From Bacteroidales bacterium UBA5515 (lineage in GTDB: Bacteria > Bacteroidota > Bacteroidia > Bacteroidales > P3): a DNA stretch of 41,333 nt. A program made the position numbers and the translations under genes. The stretch covers positions 1 to 41,333 of the forward strand of contig DIOL01000007.1 of assembly GCA_002423895.1 (NCBI GenBank). The letters are read 5' to 3'. How positions within the stretch are numbered: the first letter of the stretch is position 1; each line of letters begins with the position of its first letter. The notes under the pieces are model-generated. The model had not been told where the DNA came from. It did not search any database and saw only the letters and a program-made list of their open reading frames with translations. This document shows, piece after piece, positions 1 to 6,993 of the stretch.

Positions 1-1
1 A

Positions 2-1024
2 ACTTATAAGGGTTGTGATAGTATTGTAAATTTGAGCTTAATTGTTAATCCTCTTTATAATGACACTATATTTACAGAAATATGCGATGGAGAAGCTTAT
101 TCTCAATTTGGATTTAATGAGAGTGTAACAGGCTTTTATACTCAATCTCTTCAATCTATAAAAGGTTGTGATAGTATAGTAAATTTGAGCTTAATTGTTA
201 ATCCTCTTTATAATGATACAATAATTGAAGAAATATGTAGTAATGAAACTTATTCCTTAAATGGCTTTAATGTTAATGCAGCTGGTTTCTATACTCAAAA
301 TTTACAATCTATAAATGGATGTGATAGCATAGTTAATCTTTCTCTTATTGTAAATACTGCATCTATAACAACTTATTATGATACAATTTGCAAAGGGAAT
401 ATTTATAATGGTTATGGATTTAGCTTTACAGCTGATACCACAGGAAGATACACTCAAAACATGCAAACAAATAATGGATGTGATAGTATTATAGCTTTAA
501 ATTTAACTGTTAAGCCAATACCTCTTATTCCAGAGAGTTTAGCAGTTCAAGTTAATTCAAATTTCATTGAAGTATCTTGGCAAGATAATGGTAGTTCTTA
601 TGTTATTTATCGAAATAATGATTCTCTTACAACTACAACAATGCCAATTTATTTGGATTATGCTGTAACTAATGGTCAAGCTTATTGCTATAAAGTAAAA
701 TCAATAAATGAAGAATGTGAAAGTGCATTTACTAATATGATTTGTAAGACTTATGTAGGATTAAACTATGTTCAGACAGATAATATAATAACAAGACTTT
801 ATCCAAATCCAACAAATAATAAATCTAAATTAGAAATTGAAGGCTTAACCTCTGAGGCTGATGTTTTGGTTTATGATATGATTGGAAGGATTATGCTAAA
901 GCATAAATTCAATAAAGGAATGAATGAATTAGAGATTGATTTAAGTACTTATGCAAAGGGAGTTTATTCTATTAGAATTGTAAATGAAAGCATAAATCAA
1001 ACTAAGAAACTTATTGTTCAATAA
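2..1024 (+). CDS. T9SS-secreted repeat surface protein, 3' part only
   Basis: The frame is open from the first bases of the window, so the true start lies upstream. What remains is about 340 residues. The first part holds tandem units of about 51 residues carrying GCDSIVNLSLIVN and a conserved Cys around 'EIC', a repeat style common in large Bacteroidota surface proteins. A fibronectin-III-like stretch follows (around VQVNSNFIEVSWQDNGSSYVIY, nt about 545-760). The end is a type A T9SS sorting domain: 'LYPNPTNNKSKLEIEG', then 'VYDMIGRIM' and 'LSTYAKGVYSIRIV' with a basic 'TKKLIVQ' terminus. From family knowledge this tail directs export through the SprA translocon, and a SprA homologue is encoded at 29874-37058. 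Function of the missing N-terminal part is unknown; it could be an adhesin or carry an enzyme domain. Confidence 0.85.
   Translation, partial: TYKGCDSIVNLSLIVNPLYNDTIFTEICDGEAYSQFGFNESVTGFYTQSLQSIKGCDSIVNLSLIVNPLYNDTIIEEICSNETYSLNGFNVNAAGFYTQNLQSINGCDSIVNLSLIVNTASITTYYDTICKGNIYNGYGFSFTADTTGRYTQNMQTNNGCDSIIALNLTVKPIPLIPESLAVQVNSNFIEVSWQDNGSSYVIYRNNDSLTTTTMPIYLDYAVTNGQAYCYKVKSINEECESAFTNMICKTYVGLNYVQTDNIITRLYPNPTNNKSKLEIEGLTSEADVLVYDMIGRIMLKHKFNKGMNELEIDLSTYAKGVYSIRIVNESINQTKKLIVQ
11..510 (+). repeat. Tandem 51-codon GCDSI repeats inside the surface protein
   Basis: The GCDSI motif recurs at nt 11, 164, 317 and 476, that is at steps of 153, 153 and 159 bp (51, 51 and 53 codons). The stretches at about 8-66 and 161-219 are nearly identical at DNA level, while the fourth unit has diverged. 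This suggests recent duplication or gene conversion between the first units. Confidence 0.85.
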
Positions 1025-1028
1025 TAAC

Positions 1029-1049
1029 ATGGGATATAATATATCCCAT
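1029..1049 (+). terminator. Hairpin just after the surface protein stop
   Basis: Perfect inverted repeat ATGGGATAT-AAT-ATATCCCAT starting four bases after the stop codon. It lacks a clear T tract (ACAACAAAAAA follows), so it may be a weak terminator or a 3'-end stabilising hairpin. Confidence 0.45.
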
Positions 1050-1087
1050 ACAACAAAAAATGAATAAATTTCTTCGTGTAGTATTTC

Positions 1088-1253
1088 TCGTCGTGCGGGA
1101 TTTCTTTGCTTTGCAAAGCGACAAGGTCGATAAGTAATCCCACACTATATTACTATAAGGATTTTTAATCCGTAACTTCATTTACAACAATAATCTATCG
1201 GATAACATATCCTAATAATAAAAGAGTGTGGCATTGCAAATACCGCACAACGA
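1088..1253. repeat. MITE-like palindromic element, copy 1 (166 bp)
   Basis: It begins TCGTCGTGCGGGA and ends TACCGCACAACGA, which are imperfect terminal inverted repeats (11 of 13 positions complementary). The interior from about 1134 is almost identical to copy 2 at 1315-1450 and contains smaller palindromes (GGATTTTTAATCC, GGATAACATATCC). This copy has about 30 extra bases at 1104-1133, which include the perfect 12-bp palindrome GCTTTGCAAAGC (1108-1119). No open frame of note. It resembles non-autonomous miniature or REP-type elements, but mobility is inferred from structure only. Confidence 0.6.
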
Positions 1254-1266
1254 ATATTGAGATATA

Positions 1267-1314
1267 AAAAAAAGACGCCATATTAAATATAACGTCTTCA
1301 AAATTTGTGACCTC
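1267..1314 (-). repeat. 48-bp direct repeat, copy A (tRNA-Arg 3' end plus terminator)
   Basis: Identical over 48 bp to 3568-3615. The shared block is the last 7 nt of tRNA-Arg (discriminator and six acceptor-stem bases) followed by its Rho-independent terminator, in the same orientation. There is no tRNA body here. MITE-like copy 2 starts at the very next base. The copy could be the distal attachment site of an integration event at the tRNA 3' end, or the scar of a tRNA-region duplication. It could also act as terminator for the rloB transcript. Confidence 0.8.
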
Positions 1315-1450
1315 TCGTCGTGCGGGATTTGTAATCCCGCACTATATTACTATAAGGATTTTTAATCCGTAACTTCATTTACAACAATAATCTATCGGAT
1401 AACATATCCTAATAATAAATTAGTGTGGCAGAATATATACCACACAACGA
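1315..1450. repeat. MITE-like palindromic element, copy 2 (136 bp)
   Basis: Terminal inverted repeats TCGTCGTGCGGGA and TACCACACAACGA (10 of 13 complementary). It contains four successive palindromes centred near 1331 (TGCGGGATT-TGT-AATCCCGCA), 1362, 1403 and 1434, spaced 31, 41 and 31 bp. It matches copy 1 (1088-1253) apart from the 30-bp insertion there. The remaining bases up to the rloB stop (1451-1531) hold only a short imperfect palindrome (CAGAA-N6-TTCTG) and a T-rich run. Confidence 0.6.
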
Positions 1451-1531
1451 ATAGCAGAATAATTGTTCTGAAATAAAATATTTATTTTTTTGCAGACGGA
1501 GAAACTGGAATTAAACAAGGCAAGATAATAA

Positions 1532-2230
1532 TCAGCAGGGAGAGATCTCTTCAAGTACTTTTTCTGGATTATTTAATTCTTCTACCAATTTATAAACCAT
1601 CGTACATGGTTTATGAGTTGCATAATCAGAATCTCCTTTATAATTTTCTTCTAATTTTCTTGCAAAGCTAATTGCATTTTCCTCTTTTCCGTATTGTTGA
1701 AGAATATTATAAGTGTTAGGGTCATTTTTCTCATACTTGTATTTCTTATCATTAGACCGATTTCTTATCTCTCTTTCTAATATTCCTATATATTGTTGGC
1801 GAGTAATCGCCGTATCTAAATATTGAAAATGCAAGTAATACCAAAGCTCAAAAGACTCATTAGACCAAGCACAAAATATATTATTCTTTTCTGCTAATTT
1901 AATGGCTTCATTAAAATCGTCAAAACTATCTTTATCAAAAACAGCCCAAACTCTATCATAATGCTTAGTACTTTTTTCTCTCAATTCAATAGTTTTTTGA
2001 ACCAAACTTACTGTAGCTCGACCTTCTCCTTCTACATCAGCTTCGATAATATCTGAATTTCTATATTTAATTTTCGAATTAAAGTAATTAGGTTCTGTCT
2101 TCTCCCCTTCACAAACAATCAAGAAAATCACATTTAGCTTTCTTGTATTTTCTTTCCTCTTTTTATCGGATTTGGCTTTACGTTGAGCTCGTTTTGCCTC
2201 TTCCATCTTATATTTTGGTAATTGTCCCAT
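1532..2230 (-). CDS. rloB: RloB-like protein (probable Toprim-fold effector)
   Basis: 232 residues. After a very basic N-terminal helix (residues 8-31) comes the RloB hallmark IVCEGEKTEPNYF (38-50) with E41, then VWAVFDKDSFDDF (94-106) with D99 and D101. An E followed by DxD in this arrangement is what a Toprim-like metal site would look like. The gene starts three bases after the stop of the AAA ATPase at 2234-3439, so the two are surely co-expressed. RloA/RloB pairs were first named as restriction-modification-linked ORFs. The architecture (ABC-type ATPase plus small Toprim-like partner) parallels the PARIS AriA/AriB anti-phage system, in which the partner is the toxic nuclease. Assignment to RloB is firm; the nuclease role is inference. 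Confidence 0.85.
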   Translation of the reverse strand: MGQLPKYKMEEAKRAQRKAKSDKKRKENTRKLNVIFLIVCEGEKTEPNYFNSKIKYRNSDIIEADVEGEGRATVSLVQKTIELREKSTKHYDRVWAVFDKDSFDDFNEAIKLAEKNNIFCAWSNESFELWYYLHFQYLDTAITRQQYIGILEREIRNRSNDKKYKYEKNDPNTYNILQQYGKEENAISFARKLEENYKGDSDYATHKPCTMVYKLVEELNNPEKVLEEISPC

Positions 2231-2233
2231 AAT

Positions 2234-3439
2234 CTAATTTTTTACATATGGAATTGCTCCGTAACGACCATTAATATAATCTTTTTCAAAAGAATTATCT
2301 TTCCTTACTTTTGTTCCATCAGGTTCTTTAAATTCAACCAAAGAATATAAGTCAGTAGCTTCTGTTTTATCTTTTTCTGTAAACCAAATTTGGTCTCTTC
2401 TAAAAATCTTAGTACTTAATAGATTTGTATCATGAGTAGCAAAAATCAATTGAGCATTATTCGGATTTGATTCTGAATTATTAAACAAACTAATTATTTT
2501 ACGAGTTAATATTGGATGTAACTTAGCATCCAATTCATCAACAATTAGAGTATTTCCATAACGAAGTGATGCACATATAAAAATCATTAAATCAAATAAT
2601 TTATTTGTTCCTGAAGACTCATTGTATCGCATATTAAATATAGTATCGCCAATTATATTTCCTTTATTATCATACTTATTATGAGTTGTATACGATTTAA
2701 CTTTTTTAGTAATTTCTACATCTGATGGAATTTTAAAATCATTGAATCCTAAATCAAACATTTTTAAAATATCTTCAATACTTGTTTTATATTCAATATA
2801 CAAATCGCAATAAGATTCTATTGAATTATTATTAACAATATCATGGTCTATTCCTGATACAGGAAATAAACTTGAGATTTCGAAAAACACTTTCTTCGAA
2901 ATATATCCATTATTATTATCAACAAGTGATAAGAATAAAGCATTATTTCGAGTTTTATCTTCCAATCCTTCACCTTCCTTAAAATATTTTTCTACACCTA
3001 TACCTTCTTCTGTTCTAATAAACAAACACTTCTCTCTTCCTTTGCCATCTTTACGTTCATATAGCCATTCTTCATAAATTTTTTTACTATCTGCTAAAAA
3101 CCCATATCTATAAATATTATTATCAATAAATAATTCAATTTCAAAATAAGATGGTTCTTTCTCAGTATTAGGATTTAAAAGAAAAGGTTCTATATTTAAA
3201 GAATCCGTTGAATTTAATTTAGTTGAATTCATAATTAAATTTCTAAATTTTGCTATTGCAATAATCAAGTTGCTTTTCCCACTTGAATTAGCTCCATAAA
3301 TAACAGCAGAAGGGAGAAGTTTATGCTTACCTTTTGTAATCACCCTTTCCTTTAATTCGGTAATGGATGAAGCTTCCATGCTTAAAGTTTTCTTCTCTTT
3401 AAATGAACGGAAATTACCTACTGTAAAATTAATCAACAT
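2234..3439 (-). CDS. RloA-like AAA15 ATPase, probable defence sensor
   Basis: 401 residues, SMC/ABC-type ATPase of the AAA_15/AAA_21 group. It starts with the typical MLINFTVGNFRSF strand. Walker A is GANSSGKS (49-56). A signature-like NESSGTNK follows at 273-280, then Walker B LIVDELD (298-304) with D-loop-like 'AKLHP', and the switch histidine in ATHDTN (334-339, H336). All parts needed for ATP hydrolysis appear present. It is the first gene of a two-gene unit with rloB. By analogy with AriA and OLD-family ATPases it would sense infection and hold or release the effector. A -7-like box TACCTTTG lies upstream on this strand. The pair sits beside tRNA-Arg between 48-bp direct repeats, which suggests acquisition as a cassette. 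Phage specificity cannot be told from sequence. Confidence 0.85.
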   Translation of the reverse strand: MLINFTVGNFRSFKEKKTLSMEASSITELKERVITKGKHKLLPSAVIYGANSSGKSNLIIAIAKFRNLIMNSTKLNSTDSLNIEPFLLNPNTEKEPSYFEIELFIDNNIYRYGFLADSKKIYEEWLYERKDGKGREKCLFIRTEEGIGVEKYFKEGEGLEDKTRNNALFLSLVDNNNGYISKKVFFEISSLFPVSGIDHDIVNNNSIESYCDLYIEYKTSIEDILKMFDLGFNDFKIPSDVEITKKVKSYTTHNKYDNKGNIIGDTIFNMRYNESSGTNKLFDLMIFICASLRYGNTLIVDELDAKLHPILTRKIISLFNNSESNPNNAQLIFATHDTNLLSTKIFRRDQIWFTEKDKTEATDLYSLVEFKEPDGTKVRKDNSFEKDYINGRYGAIPYVKN

Positions 3440-3473
3440 AAAATTTTGTATTTATTTTGTATTTATAACGATG

Positions 3474-3481
3474 CAAAGGTA
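3474..3481 (-). promoter_or_regulatory. Candidate -7 box for the ATPase/rloB unit
   Basis: Read on the minus strand this is TACCTTTG, matching the Bacteroidota TAnnTTTG box, 34 bases before the ATPase start. I see no good -33 TTTG at the usual distance, so support is partial. Confidence 0.35.
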
Positions 3482-3504
3482 CAAAAAGATACATAAAAAC
3501 AGAG

Positions 3505-3529
3505 AAATATGAGATTTTTTCTCATATTT
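3505..3529. terminator. Inverted repeat between the ATPase gene and the tRNA
   Basis: Stem AAATATGAGA / TCTCATATTT with a five-T loop, followed on the plus strand by TTACTTTTTT. It looks like a weak intrinsic terminator, but no plus-strand gene ends here. It may act as a barrier or be part of the ATPase promoter region. Confidence 0.35.
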
Positions 3530-3567
3530 TTACTTTTTTGTGCTATTTTAAAATGAATTTAGGCAAT

Positions 3568-3600
3568 AAAAAAAGACGCCATATTAAATATAACGTCTTC
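3568..3600 (-). terminator. Rho-independent terminator of tRNA-Arg
   Basis: On the minus strand: GAAGACG, an AT-rich loop, then CGTCTTTTTTT, starting nine bases after the tRNA 3' end. It is part of the 48-bp block duplicated at 1267-1314. Confidence 0.75.
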
Positions 3601-3615
3601 AAAATTTGTGACCTC
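3568..3615 (-). repeat. 48-bp direct repeat, copy B, overlapping the tRNA-Arg 3' end
   Basis: Identical to 1267-1314. It covers tRNA positions 3609-3615 and the terminator. The distance between copies is 2301 bp and encloses MITE-like copy 2, rloB and the ATPase gene. No integrase gene lies inside, so any mobilisation would have to use enzymes supplied from elsewhere. Confidence 0.8.
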
Positions 3616-3682
3616 GGCAGGATTCAAACCTGCAACCTTCTGAGCCGTAATCAGATGCACTATTCAATTATGCTACGAGGCC
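3609..3682 (-). tRNA. tRNA-Arg(ACG)
   Basis: 74 nt. Acceptor stem GGCCTCG pairs with CGAGGTC, discriminator A, CCA not encoded. D stem GCAT/GTGC, anticodon stem TCTGA/TCAGA with loop TTACGGC giving anticodon ACG, and T arm GCAGG-TTTGAAT-CCTGC. ACG reads CGU/CGC/CGA after A-to-I editing. It has its own promoter (3694-3724) and terminator (3568-3600). Its 3' end is duplicated at 1308-1314, typical of use as an integration site. Confidence 0.95.
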
Positions 3683-3693
3683 TTTTGAGGGTG

Positions 3694-3724
3694 CAAAAGT
3701 ACAAAGTTTTATCAAATAGACAAA
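3694..3724 (-). promoter_or_regulatory. Promoter of tRNA-Arg
   Basis: On the minus strand: TTTG (3721-3724), 19-bp spacer, TACTTTTG (3694-3701). This fits the Bacteroidota primary sigma consensus well, about 12 bases before the tRNA 5' end. Confidence 0.65.
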
Positions 3725-3832
3725 ATAATAAGCTTTTTTTTTTAATTTTGCACTTTGTTTCGAGGTTTTGTTTTCTCAGAGCCTTAAGACAAAAAGTTAA
3801 TTCAATTTATTAATAATTAAAAAACAAAAAAC

Positions 3833-5845
3833 ATGAACAAGACTTATTTAAAGAGAAAGAATGTCTTTCGATTTAAACGTTTTGCTAACAAGTCTTACAG
3901 TGCATATAACAGTATGCATAAGATTGTTAGTATTGGTGTTTTGAGCTTTGCTACTCTGACTTGTGCAGCTCAGAAAGAGGCTGTAGCTCAAGGAAAAGAC
4001 ACCATTAAGATTAATCAGATTGCAGAGAAAAACCTGGATGAAGTGGTCATTTGGGCTTCTGCTGATGAACCTGTAAATCAAGTTGCAAAGATTGTTACAA
4101 CAATCACTCGAGAAGAAATTGGGCGGCTTAAGCCACAAAGTATTCAAGACCTTCTCTCCTACGCTGCCTCAGTAGATATTCAAACAAGGGGTTCTCATGG
4201 CGTTCAAGCCGATGTTTCTATTAGAGGTGGTTCTTTTGACCAGAGTGCAATTTTGCTGAATGGTATCAATATTTCAAATCCCCAGACAGGTCATTACAGT
4301 TTTGACATTCCAATCAACATTTCTGACATCGAAAGAATAGAAATTCTTCACTCTCCTTCTGCCATTGTTTATGGTGCTTCTGCATTTTCGGGAGGGATTA
4401 ACATTATCACTAAGAAAAACATAGATAATGAACTTTCTGCCAAACTTGAAGGTGGTTCTTATGGATTGTTTGCAGGTGAGATTGGTGGAGCTTATAGGAT
4501 TAAAAATGTGGACAACAGGCTTTCATTTGGCTACAAACAATCGGACGGTTATATAAATAACAGTGATTATAGAATATTTAATTTGCTCTATGGCTCAAGG
4601 GTAAATTTAAAAGAGAATAAAATTGATATTCAACTGGGCTACAACAGGAAAAACTATGGGGCTAACACTTTCTATTCTGCTGCTTATCCAAATCAATATG
4701 ACAACACCTCATCGGTTTTGGCTTCAGTTAAGGGAGAATTTGGCTCCAAGCTTAAGTTTTTACCTTCTATTTATTGGAATAGGCATTATGACAGGTTTGA
4801 ACTGATTAAGAACAGTGGTAAAAGCAATAATCACAGAAGCGACGTATTGGGGAGTAATCTCAATATGCAATATCATTCGAAATTAGGATTAACTAATTTT
4901 GGTTTGGAACTTAGAAATGAAAGCATTTTAAGCAATGTTTTAGGTCTTATGATGTCTTCCCCTATTGGTGATTATACAAAAAAGGATAATCGTTTAAACC
5001 TAAGTTATATGCTTCAACATAATATTAAATACAAAGGTTTTACAATGGCTATGGGTGTTTTAGGTTTTGAAAACACTTCCTTTAAGCAAGCTTTTAAGCT
5101 TTACCCAAGCCTTAGTGTTGATTATAAAATAAATAATAATATAAATGTATTCTCTTCCTATTCTCAAAGTTCACGATTGCCAACCTTTACAGACCTTTAC
5201 TATACAACAAAAACTCATATTGGAAACACTGATTTAAAACAGGAAGAATCGGAAAGCGTGGAGTTAGGTTCAAAGTATAGAAACAGATATTTTCTATCTT
5301 ATGTTTCAGGGTTTTGGCTTGGAGGTAAGAATATGATTGACTGGGTTAAGAAAAATCCTGATGATAAATGGGAGTCAAAAAACATAACTCAAATAAGTAA
5401 GTTTGGACTTGAAGTGGGTGTTAAGCTATTTTTGAATGAAATGATTAGCTCATTGAAATACCCTACTACCCTTAAGATTGATTATTCAAGAATGCATCAA
5501 GAAGTAATAGATAATGGCTATATTTCCAATTATGCTCTTAACTATCTTAGAGATAAGCTAACAGCTCAGCTTTATCTGCCTTTATATAAAGATAAATTGA
5601 GCACAACAGTTTCATTTCGCTATCAAAAAAGAATGGGGCAATATTTGAAATATGAAGACTTGAAACCCACTCAAAAAGTAGATTATCCAGCATTTACAAC
5701 AATGGATATCAGCTTGAACTACAATTTGAAAAACTTCAATATATATTGTAATCTGAATAATATCTACAACACTAAGTATTTTGACTTGGGAAATGTTCCT
5801 CAAGCAGGCTTTTGGGTAATTTGTGGTGTTAGTATTAATTTATAG
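3833..5845 (+). CDS. TonB-dependent outer membrane receptor, BtuB-like
   Basis: 670 residues. The N-terminus MNKTYLKRKNVFRFKRF is the basic pre-signal leader seen on one class of Bacteroidales TonB receptors, followed by a hydrophobic signal segment (about 31-45). A TonB-box-like LDEVVI (68-73) precedes the plug domain (about 75-200), recognisable from TITREEIGRLKPQSIQDLLS, SIRGGSFDQSAILLNGI and IERIEILHSPSAIVYGASAFSGGINIIT. The rest is a 22-strand-type beta barrel ending in LNNIYNTKYFDLG and FWVICGVSINL. Length and plug resemble BtuB-like vitamin B12/metal-chelate receptors rather than SusC. I found no cobalamin riboswitch motif in the 150 bases upstream, so the ligand stays open. A -7-like TAATTTTG lies at 3743-3750. 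Its 3' end overlaps the convergent acetyltransferase gene by 6 bp. Confidence 0.9.
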   Translation: MNKTYLKRKNVFRFKRFANKSYSAYNSMHKIVSIGVLSFATLTCAAQKEAVAQGKDTIKINQIAEKNLDEVVIWASADEPVNQVAKIVTTITREEIGRLKPQSIQDLLSYAASVDIQTRGSHGVQADVSIRGGSFDQSAILLNGINISNPQTGHYSFDIPINISDIERIEILHSPSAIVYGASAFSGGINIITKKNIDNELSAKLEGGSYGLFAGEIGGAYRIKNVDNRLSFGYKQSDGYINNSDYRIFNLLYGSRVNLKENKIDIQLGYNRKNYGANTFYSAAYPNQYDNTSSVLASVKGEFGSKLKFLPSIYWNRHYDRFELIKNSGKSNNHRSDVLGSNLNMQYHSKLGLTNFGLELRNESILSNVLGLMMSSPIGDYTKKDNRLNLSYMLQHNIKYKGFTMAMGVLGFENTSFKQAFKLYPSLSVDYKINNNINVFSSYSQSSRLPTFTDLYYTTKTHIGNTDLKQEESESVELGSKYRNRYFLSYVSGFWLGGKNMIDWVKKNPDDKWESKNITQISKFGLEVGVKLFLNEMISSLKYPTTLKIDYSRMHQEVIDNGYISNYALNYLRDKLTAQLYLPLYKDKLSTTVSFRYQKRMGQYLKYEDLKPTQKVDYPAFTTMDISLNYNLKNFNIYCNLNNIYNTKYFDLGNVPQAGFWVICGVSINL

Positions 5846-6373
5846 TACTTTATATACTTTTTTATGAATTAAACTAACTGCCTTTTGGATATTTTCATTG
5901 GTAAAGTATTGACAATTATTTGTCATAAGTTTCATTGGGAGTGCGTTTTGAGTTGGCGAATAGGCAGGTTGAAGATAGTTAAAGTCTAAAAGGGAGAAGT
6001 TTAGTTTTTCATAGAAGTTGATTCTTTTTAGAGCCTCTGCGTTTGTTGGGGGCTCTACTTCTATAATAAAAGGTTTAGAGTATTTATTAATGATTTCATT
6101 CAAAACCTTAGAGCCATAACCCTTTTGTCTAAGAGATAAATCAATTGCAAAATGCTCTATATAAACAAAATCATAAAACTCCCAAATGCTGATAATACCT
6201 GTTGGAGTTTCATCCTCTAAAGATGATTTTATAACATAAAAATCAAATCCTTCCTTCCCCACCATTTCAATCACTAAATCAAAATCTCTTCTCTCATCCA
6301 AAGGAAAAGAGGAGTTATATATCTCTTTAGCAAAAGAAATATACTTAGAATTCTTTAAAGACTCAAAGTTCAT
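5840..6373 (-). CDS. GNAT-family N-acetyltransferase
   Basis: 177 residues. The acetyl-CoA pyrophosphate-binding loop is RQKGYGS (82-88), preceded by the beta-4 strand YIEHFAIDLS and followed by the helix KVLNEIINKY. A C-terminal beta strand block (IIEVEPP, RINFYEKLNFSLL) fits the fold. The length is normal for a single-domain GNAT. It is the third gene of a minus-strand set (GT2, sigma factor, this), beginning eight bases after the sigma factor stop. The substrate is not predictable: it could be a small molecule or protein N-terminus. The last codons overlap the TonB receptor gene on the opposite strand. Confidence 0.85.
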   Translation of the reverse strand: MNFESLKNSKYISFAKEIYNSSFPLDERRDFDLVIEMVGKEGFDFYVIKSSLEDETPTGIISIWEFYDFVYIEHFAIDLSLRQKGYGSKVLNEIINKYSKPFIIEVEPPTNAEALKRINFYEKLNFSLLDFNYLQPAYSPTQNALPMKLMTNNCQYFTNENIQKAVSLIHKKVYKVL

Positions 6374-6381
6374 TATTACTT

Positions 6382-6993
6382 TTATATCTTGTCTTGTGAT
6401 TCTTTGAAAATATTATATAGAAGGTCTCTTGCACGGAATAATTTAGCTTTAACCGTACCTAATGGAAGGTTTAGCTGTTGTGCTATTTCTTCATAAGAAA
6501 GCTCATCAAAATAACGCAATTCTATTAGAGTTCTATAGTGAGGCTTTAGTCTACTCACAATTTCTCTCATCATTATGATTTTTTGTTTTTCAATTATCTT
6601 TTCCTCAGGGTCTAATGTTTCGGAAGCAATATCAATTCCTATCTGCTCTCCATCAGAACTTGTGTAAATGTTGTCAATAGAAACTATCTTAGCTCTTTTT
6701 TTGCGAATGAAATCAATACAGTTATTTGTTGCTATGCGAAATAGCCAGGTTGAAAAAGCATATTCTGGAGTATATTGTCCAAGTGATTTAAAGGCTTTGC
6801 CAAATGCTTCAATAGTCAAATCGTCAGCATCGGTTGATGAATTAGTCATCTTTAAAAGCATATAATATATGGGCTCTCGATAGGTATTCATCAAGTCAGC
6901 ATAAGCCTTTTGATTACCATGGTCTCTTGCCTGACAAACAAGTTGATAATCCCTTATTGCTTTTTCTGTAAGGTTGGTTGATGAAACTTCCAT
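6382..6993 (-). CDS. ECF-type RNA polymerase sigma factor
   Basis: 203 residues. Sigma region 2 spans about 28-100 (ADLMNTYREPIYYMLLKM, DADDLTIEAFGKAFKSL, YAFSTWLFRIATNNCIDFIRKKR). Region 4 spans about 137-195, with the helix-turn-helix SYEEIAQQLNLPLGTVKAKLFRARDLL split around 166-192. A linker with acidic residues (DIASETLDPEEK) separates them. No anti-sigma factor or FecR-like gene is adjacent, which is unusual for membrane-signal ECF factors. Instead it is wedged between a glycosyltransferase and an acetyltransferase; its start codon directly follows the glycosyltransferase stop (TAA then ATG), implying translational coupling. It may be an essential housekeeping-type ECF factor of Bacteroidota. 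Confidence 0.9.
   Translation of the reverse strand: MEVSSTNLTEKAIRDYQLVCQARDHGNQKAYADLMNTYREPIYYMLLKMTNSSTDADDLTIEAFGKAFKSLGQYTPEYAFSTWLFRIATNNCIDFIRKKRAKIVSIDNIYTSSDGEQIGIDIASETLDPEEKIIEKQKIIMMREIVSRLKPHYRTLIELRYFDELSYEEIAQQLNLPLGTVKAKLFRARDLLYNIFKESQDKI

Noticed and set aside
3538..3813. 91-residue plus-strand reading frame
   Set aside because: It runs straight through the tRNA-Arg gene, its terminator and its promoter, and has no protein-like features.
3683..3832. Cobalamin riboswitch before the BtuB-like receptor
   Set aside because: I looked for the conserved B12-box core and did not find it; the stretch is short, A/T-rich and shared with the tRNA promoter.
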